This document shows positions 1-40,557 of a stretch of DNA of 64,000 bases, in pieces. Every line of letters begins with the position of its first letter. Position 1 is the first letter of the stretch. Origin of the DNA: Chrysogorgia sp. JL179-B06 (taxonomy: Eukaryota > Cnidaria > Anthozoa > Scleralcyonacea > Chrysogorgiidae); NCBI GenBank assembly GCA_035772405.1, contig JAYKKM010000005.1:2677501-2741500 (forward strand), read 5' to 3'. The notes under the pieces are model-generated. The model was not told the DNA's origin and searched no databases. It saw only the letters and a program-made list of their open reading frames with translations. Position numbers and translations under genes: made by a program.

Positions 1-2576
1 TGTCACCATCATTGATCCTCACGGAACGAAGATGTTCAGCAAACCTGTCTGAAAGACGTCGCCCAGTTTCACCGATGTAGATTTTAGGGCATTTATCGCA
101 TGAAATGCAATAAATTATGTTGGTGGACGTGCATGAAAAAGCAGATTGTGTGGTCGAATTTGGGGGCAGTAATAACTGTAGTGGGATTGAGAAAAGCGCA
201 TGTGTTGCAGCGGGAACGGCCGCAAGAAAATGTTCCCGCTGGTGCCGAGGTATTTTGTTTAAGGGCACTATGTACTAAGGAGTCACGAATATTTTTATTA
301 CGGCGAAAAGATACCAAAGGGTTGTCGGTGAAAATGGCTGACGTCTCAGGATCATTTTGTAAAATGTGAAAATTCCGATTAATAATATTTTTAACTTTAA
401 AATTGAAAGGATGAAATGTTAGAACTAAAGGAATTTTATTGTTTGAAACGCGTTCCAAAGATGGTTCAAGGGCGTCTAAACGGGGGACGAGAAAAGCTTT
501 CTGAACGGCGAGGTCTAAAAGGTTGGTAGGGTAACCACGTTGGACAAAAAAAGATCTCATTTCCATTGATTTGACTTGAAAATCTTGGTCGTCGCTACAT
601 AAGCGGCGAAGACGCAAGAATTGAGAGTAAGGGATGGATTGCTTAGTGTGGTTGGGATGAGAGGATGAAAATAGAAGATAACTATGGGAGTCAGTAGGCT
701 TGTACGAGACCGACGTTTTCAGCGAATCACCATTAATCGAAATTAAAATATCAAGGAACGACACAGAGGTCTCGCTGATTTCCCACGTGAACTTCAGAGC
801 AGGATGAAAATCATCAACAACCCGTGTATTGTTCAAAGATCTGTTTTTCAACATAACCAACAAATAAATTAGCATAGCTTGGACCCATTTTGGTGCCCAT
901 CGCAACACCACTTATTTGTTGATAATGTTCACCATCAAACGAAAAATTGTTAAGGGTAAGCACTAGTTCTGCTAAGCGGAGTAACGTGGTTGTGGAGGGT
1001 TCTAAATTAGTGCGCTGATCAAAGAAAAACTTCAGAGCTTCAAGGCCATCACAATGGGGAATGACGGTGTATAAGGACTTGACGTCCATCGTGAAAATAA
1101 ATTTATCGGAACTACTGAAACGTAACTGGTCGAAAATTTGCAAGGCATGTTTAGTATCTTTGATATAAGAAAGCAACTTCTTAACCAAAGGATACATAAT
1201 TGTTGTCTAGAAAACTGGAAACGAGCTCGGTGGGGCAACTACAAGCGGAAACAATCGGCCTGCCAGGATTGTTAGGTTTATGGAATTCAACTTAGTATAA
1301 AAGGTGTCACTGAGTTGGCGAAGAGCCTCTTGTCGATACAAGTCCGCTCTCCAGACAACTACAGCGCCACCTTTGTCCGCAGGTTTTATGACAACGTCAT
1401 TTCGGCATCGTAATGAATTCAAAGCTAGAAGCTCTTCTTTGTTAAGGTTATGAACTTGTTTTCTGCGCGGAGGTTGCAATTTATCAATGTCATGGCGGCA
1501 TTGTCTTACGAAAAGATCAAGGGAAGAAAAATCACCTTCGGATGGAGACCAAGACGACTTCTTGGGGTCGAATTCTTCGAAAATATCCTTATTGCTATTG
1601 AAAGTGGGCTTATCATGAAAAAAGGCTTTGAGGCGCATGCGGCGGAAGAAAGATTCGGTATCCTCTTTAACTGAAAATAGATCGATGGGCCCGGAGTTGG
1701 GAGCAAACTTGAGACCTTTCGCAAGAAAAGATCTCTCGGGGTCAGATAATGGCAAATCAGAGGGAATAGTGAAAACTAGACGAGTGACTTCGTTAGAGGA
1801 ACTAGTGCTTTGGGAGGGATTCGGGGAAGGACCCAGTAATTTGGCCAATTTGGACGCCTTAACGTCTTTAAGAAAAACATAGAGTCTGGAATTTAGCATG
1901 CGAATTTGTTGAACGATAGCGGTAAACAAAATAGGTGGGCAGACCTGGGAGAGAGAGGACTTACATCCCGAGATGTAGTCATCAGTATGTTGTAAATTAC
2001 TGGACATAGATTTAATAGTGATACGCATCAAACGACGGGAATGACTCGAACAAGCCGCTGATATGTGATGGGAATAACGACGATCGATAGCGGGGAGATT
2101 AAAAGACAACAAATCAAAAGAGGATCTAAAACCATAGGGAATGACCCCCCGATATAAACAACGACTAATAAAAGTAATGTGACTGGAAAAACGGATAAAA
2201 TATATTTGATAAAATAAGGTCAAACAAACGTAGAGCATGATTACTGATCGACGGTAAAAAAGGAAGCAAATAACTTACCATTTCGTGACGGAGACTTTGA
2301 CGAAACTTCTTAAGGTTAGGCATGTCGCAGCGGTATATAGAATATCCGAGAGTAGTAAAAAAGTAGAGTGCTGCGTAGACAGTGTTTTGAATATATAGCA
2401 AAGTGAAAAGGTGGTAAACTGCCAAGAATTTAGTGACGAGATACTGACGTTTCGAGCGGAGCCCTTCATCAGAGTAAGACGAGATGAAATGAAATAAATA
2501 GGGCTTATATATATGCCAAAAGGGTGTCACAAGTAGAAAGTAGCCAATCAAATGCACGGGAGATATATATATATAT

Positions 2577-2578
<2 letters not shown>
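1..2578 (-). mobile_element. Penelope-like element, copy A (defective, cut by window edge)
   Basis: This is a Penelope-like retroelement read on the minus strand. The N-terminal reverse-transcriptase part (2238 to 1207) contains the PLE block around NDVVIKPADKGGAVVVWR. The palm part follows at 1197-814 and 911-93 (FTMDVKSLYTVIPHCDGLEA, GVAMGTKMGPSYANLF). The C-terminal GIY-YIG endonuclease begins at about 1-110 (IYIGETGRR in the reverse complement) and runs off the window. Compared with copy B, this copy lacks the segment carrying the FIDD catalytic box and a segment after the DKG block, so it cannot make an active enzyme. A pLTR-like unit with a hammerhead motif lies at its 5' side (2240-2578), followed by a short TA tract. 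Confidence 0.85.
2437..2480 (-). ncRNA. Candidate hammerhead ribozyme in PLE copy A
   Basis: On the minus strand the conserved core CTGATGA (2466-2472) is followed by a short stem II (GGGC pairing with GCTC, TCC loop) and by GAAAC (tttc at 2450-2453 on +). PLEs are known to carry hammerhead ribozymes in their pseudo-LTRs. Stems I and III were not convincingly paired by eye, so cleavage activity is inferred. Confidence 0.6.
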
Positions 2579-3775
<1,197 letters not shown>

Positions 3776-4655
3776 CTCTATAATGTTTACTATTATATGT
3801 TTATTGTGATTGGTCTACACGAACGACGTCAGTAACGTCTGTTAACGAACGATGTCAGTATATATAAGCAATTGTTTCTGAATTATTTTATAAAAAATAA
3901 TAGAAACGCACAACCTAAACGTGTAACTCCTCGCCCGGCTGTTCTATCCCAGAGAACACTATATAGGCGATTTTTCCCAAGAAACTGCGATTTTTGTCGC
4001 ACAGATAATATCAAACATGTTTGATATTTTCATTCGCAAGGACACGCACAGTTACCATATATTGTCGCAAACGACAAAAAAAAAACGCAGGTTCTTGCGA
4101 CATTAGCATAAAATAGCCTACTTGTCAACATAAATCCCGATAATAACTTGTAGAAAGCCGTATTTTACCTTGCTATCTGAAGATGAACGATTTCACAATG
4201 ACTTGGTGAGGTAATTATGTATTGCTTCCGAATTTCGCCAATGGTTACCAGAACGCTGGCTTTAATTGCGAATGTCAATCGTTCATCATAACGTTTCTAA
4301 TTTATTGTGTTTCTTCACGACGGTCGGACATTTGCTTACATACATATTGGGGACGAACGGTGAACAACAAACGGAGTCAACACTCACTTTGAATCTTCCG
4401 TTAATCAGATTCCTGTCTGTTACTTTCAACAGTGCTTTAAAACACAAAACGCAGATGTCAGTACGTACGTACACATATTTCAATTTATATTCGTTATTGC
4501 CAGACAACCGCAACACTAATATAAAGTCCGCCATGTGTTCTGACATATATACTTCCGGTATTCAAGCCTATGTGGCACATTAATGCATTGTAAAATACTT
4601 TAAATAAAAATAATATATTTTTATTTCGTGCAGTTGTGCGATAATCTCCTTCAAC
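3776..4655 (+). other. Region upstream of the MGAT5 start; candidate promoter
   Basis: I see no coding sequence here. A TATA-like string lies at 3858-3867 (gtatatataa) and a perfect 18-bp palindrome, tatcaaacatgtttgata, at 4008-4025. Short repeats of the type acgacgtcagtaacgtc occur at 3820-3860. It precedes the first MGAT5 exon and probably holds its promoter or 5' untranslated exons; that role is inferred from position only. Confidence 0.3.
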
Positions 4656-32084
<27,429 letters not shown>

Positions 32085-33214
32085 TGGCAATCTCCAATTT
32101 TAATCAAGAGATGTCATTTTCACAATGGAACCATATACGTAATTTGCTAACATTCTTTCAGATTCAAATTAATATTGATTCTCTCCCGGAATCCAAAAGA
32201 CTATCGACGAAAGGATTTTGCTTTACGAAGGCACACGTCAAAGCATTTTGGCAGTTGTAATCAAATTTCGTCATATTCAAAAGGGTGAACTATGAGTTAT
32301 TACCAAGTACAAAGTTCTCATGCATGTATATCAGTTTCTAATTTCATTTTTTGCTCTATCATTTGCGAAGCTTCCTTTTTTAAAGGTCAACTATACCTTT
32401 TGAGGTTATTCTATTTTTCGTTAGAATTCGAAAAGTTTAATTCAAAACCGAAGAAATAATTGAAATTGGTTACTCGGTTCTGCTTTTATGATCCGTTAAA
32501 GATCGAGTTTCAGCCCTTTTGCTAAACTTAATTGAACAAGGACCGCGTCGGAAGAAAGCCTGGTACCACGTATGCGATGTCATAATGATGTCATACGGCG
32601 AGAAAATACTGTATATTTTGGTTTTATTTTAGTGAAGAATACTGTTTACTCATGGGTGAGTGATAAGTGACAAACCAAATATCAAGCACTAGAAGTCGGG
32701 AATATTATTTTGTTCAATAAACATATTACCAGTATGACGTCATACCGGTAATAGTGCCATTCTTCTCAAAACGCGGTCGTGCAACAAGAGATCCGAAGAA
32801 ATACTCCTCAATAAACCCTGCTATATATCATAAAATTAATTTTTTTCTTCTACAGAGTTAGATGATATCTCTTTCGGTGGAAAATAGAACCTCAAAAGGT
32901 ATAGTTGACCTTTAAACTTGTGACGCTCTTCAGGCTTTTTGTTGAAAATAAAAATGATTATTCGTCGTACTGTGTTGTGTCTATCGTGCATCATGCTAAA
33001 CTTTGCAGGAAACTTATATAATTATGCTATTATACCGTATACAGTATACACATGTAATTGGACAATATTTAATTTTTTTAATAATTGTAATTATAATTTA
33101 TAATGTGATTTAACATAAAATGATCAAAAGCGCAGAACAATAATAATTACAAAGATATTAAATACTAAGTAACTAATAAGTTAGTAATACACTAATACAA
33201 ATATATATTTATCA
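32085..33214. other. MGAT5 3' flank, no gene seen
   Basis: Probable 3' untranslated and intergenic sequence. An aataaa-like string occurs within gaaaataaaaatg at about 32945. A self-complementary pair aaggtcaactataccttttg (32382) and caaaaggtatagttgacctt (32894) spans about 530 bp and may mark another non-autonomous element. Confidence 0.5.
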
Positions 33215-33322
33215 TTTATAGACCCGGAGCGAGGGGAATTCGACGAAATATTACCCCGAGGGATGATATATCATCCCGAGGGGTAATATTTCGACGAATT
33301 CCCCGAGCGGAGGGTCTATAAA
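33215..33322. repeat. Near-perfect 108-bp palindrome
   Basis: The arm tttatagacccggagcgagg and its continuation through aatattaccccgagggatga is mirrored to ggagggtctataaa. There is almost no loop. It is probably a small foldback element. Confidence 0.85.
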
Positions 33323-34226
33323 TTATATATTATACCGAAACAATCTTGAATGCTGTCTTGAAACGTCTTGTTGTTCCTCCATTGTTTACAGGCTCGTCTT
33401 GGTTTTCGCCTGATTAATGACGTCTTAAGTCTTAGGGGCTCAAACGGAAAGGGACTCGGGTTGATGAAGACCACTTGAAAGAAATTATTCGCGAAGAAAT
33501 GCGCGGTCCTACTAAATACTGCCCGGGACTGCCCGGGAACTGCCCGAGCTGATTTCTAAAACTGTACGAGGTCATAATAATGTTGAGTAACGATTTATTG
33601 TTCAATAAATAAATTAAAAATATTTATAAGTTGTCAAACAGTGTTTCTGCTCTTCTACAAAAATGCGACTGTCAAAAGTGCTTACGTCAGTTTATGGCAC
33701 GCAACGCCATAAGTCATAACGCTATTGATGTCATGTATTTAATCGTTTCCCTTCGAATTAGACAACACACTAAAACTATTTCTAACAATAATTAATATAT
33801 CAAAGTATAAATATGAGAAAATGGTAAAGGAATTTTGCTGAAATTTTGATCAAATGTACAGTTTTTGATCGAAAGCTATACAATACAAAAGCCCTGTTTA
33901 CTCAGGCAATTTTTTCTTGCAATTTTGTTAATATAGTTGAGTCATATCATTAATTATCATTTCCATTCAACATTATTTGGGAATTCCGTTTGTATTTAAA
34001 ATAAAACTGTTTAAAAAAGTGGGCACTAGCTGCCGCTTTGAAGAACAACCAATTTCATAGAAATAGATTTTCCGTTATAGATTTTAGATTTTCCGTTATT
34101 TCCGTTTAAATACCATATAGGCATATTATTTAGATTGTTATAATCATGTGTGTAAAACTTGAATTTCGTGTTATATGTATTAAATTGAGCAATATATAGT
34201 GTGTTAGTTGAATGTCTGTTTTTTTC
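33323..34226. other. Intergenic, no gene seen
   Basis: A+T-rich sequence with no recognisable ORF or element apart from short gcccgggactgcccgggaac repeats at about 33520-33550. Confidence 0.4.
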
Positions 34227-34278
34227 CCCTCGCCCGGCGCGAAGCGCCGGCAGAAGGCCGAAGGCCTGAGGGCGAGGG
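34227..34278. repeat. GC-rich three-way-junction repeat
   Basis: The outer stem CCCTCGCCC/GGGCGAGGG (34227-34235 with 34270-34278) encloses two hairpins with GAA loops: GGCGC-GAA-GCGCC and AGGCC-GAA-GGCCT. It stands out sharply from its A+T-rich surroundings. Confidence 0.8.
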
Positions 34279-35085
34279 TGCTAATATCGACCGGCGTTTA
34301 GTCCCTAACACGGGTTCCTAGCTATTTCCAGAGGGGGTAGGGCCTTCGCGGTGCGAAAAAGTCCTTATATTTAACGAGATATTTAAACACGAAAAGTACA
34401 TATGTTTTGTCGGGTTATACGGTGAATGAAGATTTGTGTTCAAAAATTTCATAAAATGCAGTGTTCAAAAGATACAGTATCATCGGCGGGAGATGACAAG
34501 TTCGTAAATGGCGTCAAAAGGTAAACCCGTTTTCCCTTTTTTGATGCTGTTATTAATCAGTTTACAAAGATATTTTGCAAATATGTTCGAGTAATCAGGC
34601 TTTCATTTGATGTATAGCATAAGTTGCTAGAGTTAGTAGTTCAAAAGATATCGTCGTCGGAATATCTAATATATTTATCAGAGTTTGTCAATCCAATCCG
34701 AGCTTTTTAAAGCTGTTCCTGTTGGCAATCAGTCCCAGGGCTTCATTATACCATTGGAAAACACAAGTGAAATTAAACCTTAATTTTACGAGGAACCATG
34801 TGATTACCTGTTAACTTAATCATATGGAGGGCAAAATGTATTCATAAATAAGTTAGCTACGCACATCAACAACATGAGAAAGTCAGCCAAATGTCAAAAC
34901 CAAGCGTGAAAAACAACTATACAATCCACTGATTACAACCAACTTTGTTGAGTTAAACATTGACTAATAAGAGAACAGGGGAGCTTGGATTTACCAGTAA
35001 AACACCAATCAGGTAGAAGTAATTTTGCCCTGAATTTCAGAAAAATGCTCTCATTAGCCAATTTATATATTCGAGTAATTTTGCC
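34279..35085. other. Intergenic, no gene seen
   Basis: No supported feature. The string taattttgccct recurs close to the 3' end of the neighbouring retroelement. Confidence 0.4.
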
Positions 35086-36493
35086 CTCTTTTTTTTTTTT
35101 TTTTAGTTTAACGGCTTTATTGGGTACTCTACATTAAATAAACCTACACAACAGAAATTACATATAAAACATACGCTAAGTAGGTTACCCAAACGGGAAG
35201 AGCGCGAACGGGACTCAGGGACCCATGCGAGGCGCTCTCCCGTTGAAAATTAAAAGTAAATAAGAAAACTATATTACAAAACGGAGACCCTGTGACAGGG
35301 ACAATCACGCACTAACGACCATGTACATGGCATATGAATGTCAAATGTTGAGGTTAGTTCTAATTTATAAGTTTTTGAAAGGAATCTCTTGAAGGTGCTA
35401 AGACTGCAGAAGCTACTGGGTGGTGCTGTTTTACAAATAGAGTTCCAGAGTGGGACGATTCGGTTGAAGTAGGAGGATTGAAAAGTTTTTGTTTTACATG
35501 ACGGAACTTTAAGCATCAGGTTGGGGTTATTACAAAGACGGGTACGGCTATGACTAACGAAAGAAACGAAATTGGAAACATCGAGATCGGTGAGTCCGTA
35601 GAGAGTCTTGTACAGGAAAATTAAATCTTTAATTTCCCTGTCATAAGAGAGGGGCAGCAGATCCAGTACCAGCAGGCGTTCCTTATAAGGCATGTCCCCT
35701 ATCTTGCATTGTAGGATCCATCTCGTTGCCCGTCTCTGTATCCGCTCGGGTTTTGCCTTGTGGGTGCTGAGCGAAGGTGACCACACCTCAGTGGCATAGC
35801 ACAGCTGTGACTTGACAAGTGATAGGTACAGTGTTCTACGAGCAGCGCAATCTTTCAGCAGGGGACAGGTTCTTCTCAGTAACCCTAGCAACTTGTTGGC
35901 CTTAGCTGTAACCATATGGATTTGGGAGTCCCAGGACAGGTTACTGGTCACTTTAACTCCGAGATCGATCTCTTTGTTGACGCGTAACAGGTCGGCAGAG
36001 CCTAGGTGGTAATCAAACAGCATGCGCGATTTTTTACGGGAGACGGTCAGGATTTTGCATTTAGATGAGTTGAAGCTAATGTTCGACTCTTGACTCCAAA
36101 AGTTCGCGTTTGTCAACGCTTCTTGCAGCTGTACACTGTCTACGAAAGATCTGATTCCCTTGTACAACTTCACATCATCTGCATAAAGGGCCGTCGAAGT
36201 GTAGTTTTGTATTACATCTGGGATGTCGTTAATGAATAGTACAAAGAGCATGGGACCCAGAATGCTTCCCTGTGGCACACCCGAGGTGACAGTTGACCAT
36301 TTTGAAGCAGCACCCTCTACAATTACGCGCTGAGTGCGACCACGCAGATAGTCGGTGAACCACCCGTGAAGTTCGCCAGTTATGCCGTAGCTTTTGAGTT
36401 TCTCTAGAAGAATGCCGTGGTCCACAGAGTCGAATGCCTTAGCGAAGTCTAGATATAAGACATCCGTCTGAACGTTCTTGTCGAGTAACTGAC
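35086..36493 (-). mobile_element. CR1/Jockey-like non-LTR retrotransposon, 5'-truncated, one long ORF
   Basis: A minus-strand open frame of 383 codons (36425-35274) covers the RT palm and thumb: YLRGRTQRVIVEGAASKWS, VTSGVPQGSILGPMLFVLFI, the catalytic ALYADDVKLYK, then KCKILTVSRKK, LGVKVTSNLSWDSQIH and IQRRATRWIL. Coding sequence continues upstream to about 36493 (KAFDSVDHGILLEKLK type), where the element is truncated. A 16-18 bp A tail (T run at 35087-35104 on +) marks the 3' end. The endonuclease domain and ORF1 are missing. The intact frame suggests a fairly young copy. Confidence 0.88.
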
Positions 36494-37309
36494 CAATGGA
36501 ATGTAGAATAATAATATTATGAATTATATTATATTATATTAATAATATTATGATTAGCCTATATTTATACAGTGGGCCTGGACTACAATTTTGTAGTATA
36601 AACAAGCAATTACTGTATACTGGTCAGTGGTAATATGTGCACTGCTGTAGTGAGTAAGGGAGAGCTCAGAGTAAGTAGACAGACAATACATGGATGAGCG
36701 TCAAGCTCATATATCCTCAGAAAAATGATTCTGAGTTACAATGATTTATATACTGATTACATTATGTCCTATGCGGGTTGAATTACTACAGCAGTTAACA
36801 CATTCAAACATTACTGAATGATGTATAGTAACTGCCGCATAGGCACTTATATCATTTGAATCATCAGTAGATCATTGTTACCTCTCTCCATCTGAGTCTC
36901 GATGGCTCAAATGGTTAGAGTCACCAGTGATCAGAAGGGAATAATTTTTCTGAGGATATGAGCTTGACGATCGTCTATGTATTGTATACTGGTCTGTATT
37001 CCACAAACAATCTGTGTTTACTCCATCCATTATGAAACATGTTAGGCCTACAGTAGCTGGCCTAGTGGGCCATAACTTATTGTGTCTGATAATAGGCTTG
37101 GACAATACTGGTCCCAGACTTGCAATGTAAAATACATGTAATAATAATAATAAAGACGTATTAGGAGCATTATACAATAGTCTCAATGCTCTTACAACAA
37201 TATATATATTCTTAAAGTTACTTTCAAAACTAATTACAGTTTCATTATAAGATAAAGCCTACTACATATATTAACACTATGAACAATAACTATTAATTTA
37301 AAAAAAGAA
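36494..37309. other. Intergenic, SINE-like inverted pieces
   Basis: The block gagcgtcaagctcatatatc (about 36695-36740) recurs inverted at about 36945-36990 as part of a SINE-like repeat. Short TA/AAT-rich runs occur at 36510-36550. No gene. Confidence 0.45.
36893..36990 (+). mobile_element. SINE, second family, diverged copy
   Basis: gagtctcgatggctcaaatg (A-box-like) and tttttctgaggatatgagct match the layout of the SINE at 30918. The B box is weak. Confidence 0.5.
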
Positions 37310-38725
37310 AAGTCTTAACTGCAGACTTAAATTACTTAACATTTCAAAGCTTCTAATTTCCTGTGGTAATGAATTCCACAGTTTTGGCGCTGCAACCGAG
37401 TCACCGTTTTGGATTTTGGCTCGAGTAGCAGATTTTGGTCAGATGATCTCAAAGTACGAGTAGGTTTATATTTAGTTAGCAAATCAGTAATATAAACAGG
37501 CGCCTGGCCATGCAAAGCCTTGGAAGTAATTATTAGTATCTTAAAAACAATCCGTGATCTCACCGGCAACCAGTGAAGATTACGTAGCGCAGGGGAGATA
37601 TGCTCCGATTTTTTAACCCCTGCAACAAGTCGTCTAGCAGCTGTATTTTGAATTCGCTGTAACTTGCTCAATTCAGTATCTGGTAAGCCATATAGGATGC
37701 TATTACAGCTGTCAAGTTTTGATGTTATGAATGCATGCACCAACTTCTCACAGTCCTTTTTACTCAAATATTTCCTGATCTTGCCAATATTTCTGATAGC
37801 CAAAGTGGCAGATTTACAAATGTTATTTACATGAGTATTTAATTTTAAATGTCTATCAACAGCAACACCGAGATCACGTGCACGATCACATGGAGATTTT
37901 ATAGGCATATACAGCTGTGTGTCATCAGCGCACATTATGCAATCAAGGCCGTGGGCTTTGATCACATCTTCCAATGGCGCAAAGAAGAGTGAAAACAGAA
38001 GTGGACCCAGTACAGAACCCTGAGGTACACCATATTGCAATGGTTTATTTGAGGAATGCGTATTCTTCACCATAACTGACTGTACTCGATAAGAAAGGTA
38101 TGAGCGATACCAGGCTAGTACAGTTCCACTAAACCCATAACGATGTTTAAGTCTCTCCAATAGAACAGTGTGGTCAATGGTGTCGAACGCAGATGATAAG
38201 TCCAACAGTACCAACACTACTTCCTGATTTTCATCAAGTGCATTAAGGATGTCATTGAAAACACGCAGAACTGCTGTCTCTGTGCTATGAAAGAGTCTAT
38301 AAGCAGATTGCATTTTTGCAAGGAGGTTATTCTCAATAAGATAGTCTGTTGTCTGTCTGGCAGCATTCCGCTCTAATACTTTTGACAAGAAAGCCACGTT
38401 AGTAATAGGTCTATAATTAGGGAATTGCTCTTTATCACTAGTAGGTTTTTTAATAGATGGGCAGATGAGACCTTTCTTAAGTGACAGAGGAAATACTCCT
38501 GAGGATAAAGATGAATTGATAATGTCAGTAATTGGGGCAGCTAACACGTCAAGAGATTCCTTTAGCAGATGTGTAGGTACAGGATCTAAGGCACAGGATT
38601 TAGACGAGTACTGTTTGATTGTGTTACAGACAAAGCTTTCAGATACAGTAGTAAATTCACTGAGAGAGCTTTTACAACAAGGAGAGTCAACTGCTATAGA
38701 GTGCGAAAACATGTGTCTTTAGATA
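37310..38725 (-). mobile_element. CR1/L2-like non-LTR retrotransposon RT fragment
   Basis: A 458-codon minus-strand frame (38712-37336) holds a nearly complete RT: FPNYRPITNVAFLSKVLERN, LLDLSSAFDTIDHTVLLERL, YGVPQGSVLGPLLF, catalytic MCADDTQLYM, LGVAVDRHLKLNTHV and the thumb LQRIQNTAARRL. The 5' end is truncated at about 38725, so the endonuclease is absent. The sequence between CADD and the RDLGV block is shorter than usual, suggesting an internal deletion. It is a different lineage from the copy at 35086. Confidence 0.87.
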
Positions 38726-39102
38726 TGATGATAGATATTAGTTCTATAGTTACAATATGTACAAATTCTAGGGTTTCTATTAACCAATCAGTTTCAAGTC
38801 CCGAGTTAGGAAAGATCAGTTTCCCTGTTCTGCATTGATACCTCTCGAGAGAAATCAATATTAAGTCATCCACATCCCCTGCCAGCTCCACATCGCAGTC
38901 GTCCAATGTGGGTAGAATTATCAAATTACTGCATACAGGTATAATCTATCCACACCAACAATCAGGGTAGAATCCCTAATATGTGTCCTGTGTCCAATTA
39001 GTAAACCCTATTTGAATGGGCCCTATACATTTGCACTATATATAAACCCCTATGATAAAGATGCACTTTCTTCCTTCAACAGTCAATAGTGTCTGTTTAT
39101 AC
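38726..39102. other. Intergenic, no gene seen
   Basis: No supported feature. Confidence 0.4.
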
Positions 39103-39282
39103 TAACTATTACCATTAATGTATTTAGTTAGTTATTTTGATGTGCTATGAAATAATTAAATTCGGACAACACAAAGCTCTCGGAGATATTGTCCACTGAA
39201 AGTCTTGTTTGGCAAATGAATGTGTAATTGTAGTAAAATCAAAAGTTTGTAGCTATACACCATGTTTATTTTAAAGATACAA

Positions 39283-39323
39283 TTTGCTGAGCTTTCGTCC
39301 CGTACGCAGGACTTCGTCAGAGC
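39283..39323 (-). ncRNA. Hammerhead-like core, left arm
   Basis: CTGACGA (tcgtcag at 39314-39320 on +), stem II GTCC/GGAC, then GAAA (tttc at 39293-39296). CTGACGA fits CTGANGA. Stems I and III were not resolved by eye. Confidence 0.5.
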
Positions 39324-39607
39324 GTGACAACACGTGAACTGGTAAAAACAACAATTACAAAATTATTTGTACACGTCAACAAATTACAACGAAATCGCGC
39401 GTGCAAGCATATGCTTGCTTACTGTTTGAAAGTTTTTTTGCTTACAGTACTTCTTTTAGTTCTCACTTTCAGTTGTACTTGAATTAAATGATTGCACATT
39501 CTATGTGGTGACGCAAGCATATGCTTGCACGCGCGATTTCGTTGTAATTTGTTGACGTGAACAAATAATTTTGTAATTGTTGTTTTTACCAGTTCACGTG
39601 TAGTCAC

Positions 39608-39650
39608 GCTCTGACGAAGTCCTGCGTACGGGACGAAAGCTCAGCAAATT
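39608..39650 (+). ncRNA. Hammerhead-like core, right arm
   Basis: CTGACGA (39611-39617), stem II GTCC/GGAC around tgcgtac, then GAAAGC (39635-39640). Mirror of the left-arm core. Confidence 0.5.
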
Positions 39651-39828
39651 GTATCTTTAAAATAAACATGGTGTATAGCTACAAACTTTTGATTTTATTA
39701 CAATTGCACATTCATTTGCCAAACAAGACTTTCAGTGGACAATATCTCCGAGAGCTTTGTGTTGTCCGAATTTAATTATTTCATAGCACATCAAAATAAA
39801 TAACTAAATACATTAATGGTAATAGTTA

Positions 39829-40550
39829 ATAATAGTATGCACTAGGAATTGAACCTAGTAGCCTTCAAGGCTCCAACCATGGCATACCGAAACGGCCTTA
39901 GCTACCCTATAGCATGAAAAGCATTCCGAGATAAGAATAACAATTATGTACAATAATTATAGTAAAGCAATATATTAAAAAGACATGATATTTACACAGC
40001 TTTTATACTTACCAGTATACCCAAGAAAGACAAGCAAAATCATGATGCAATATCAAAGTACAGTATAGATCTGATCTAGCATCTACTATAGGCATAACTG
40101 ATAAGCATATAGAAATGAGGTGTGAGAGGTAGAAGCTGGCTAACTCATTACTGCATGCAAAGCAGAAATATTCAAAAATTTTGGATACCTAAAAAGGAAC
40201 TTCATAAACCCAAACCAAATTTTCCCAAAGCCTTCGTTTTGGTATTTTCCCCCAGGTGTTTGACAAATTGGTGGAGCATGATCCCTTTTTGTACCATCAG
40301 ATATATTAATATATAAGTATAGAAAAGAAACTAACCTCAAGAAGCAAAAATTATTATGTTTACATATCTTCAGATAAAGATCCTCGAAAACAACCAGATA
40401 CCATCCCAGAATCCAAATTTAAATATAAATATATAAAAATACCCAAATAACAAACTTCACACGTTGAATATTCTTCTAGAACAACGTTAACATTTACCCT
40501 AAAGAATAAAGCTAGGGACTTCCGAAATTCTTCAAAAAAATAAATTTTAT
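39829..40550. other. Intergenic, no gene seen
   Basis: A tRNA-like string occurs at about 39840-39905 (aattgaacctagtagccttc, possible B box on the minus strand) but it is too degenerate to call. No ORF of interest. Confidence 0.35.
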
Positions 40551-40557
40551 AGGTGCA

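Larger units (their letters stand above)
39103..39828. repeat. Inverted repeat, 2 x 316 bp arms, with hammerhead-like cores
   Basis: Arms 39103-39418 and 39513-39828 are near-perfect inverted copies around a 94-bp spacer. Each carries a hammerhead-like core: minus strand at about 39283-39323 and plus strand at 39608-39650. The layout parallels the palindrome at 22917-23677 but the sequence is unrelated. No ORF is present. Confidence 0.85.

Noticed and set aside
4266..4583. 105-aa open frame just upstream of MGAT5
   Set aside because: No recognisable domain, no splice or promoter context, and an overlapping antisense frame of similar length; treated as chance.
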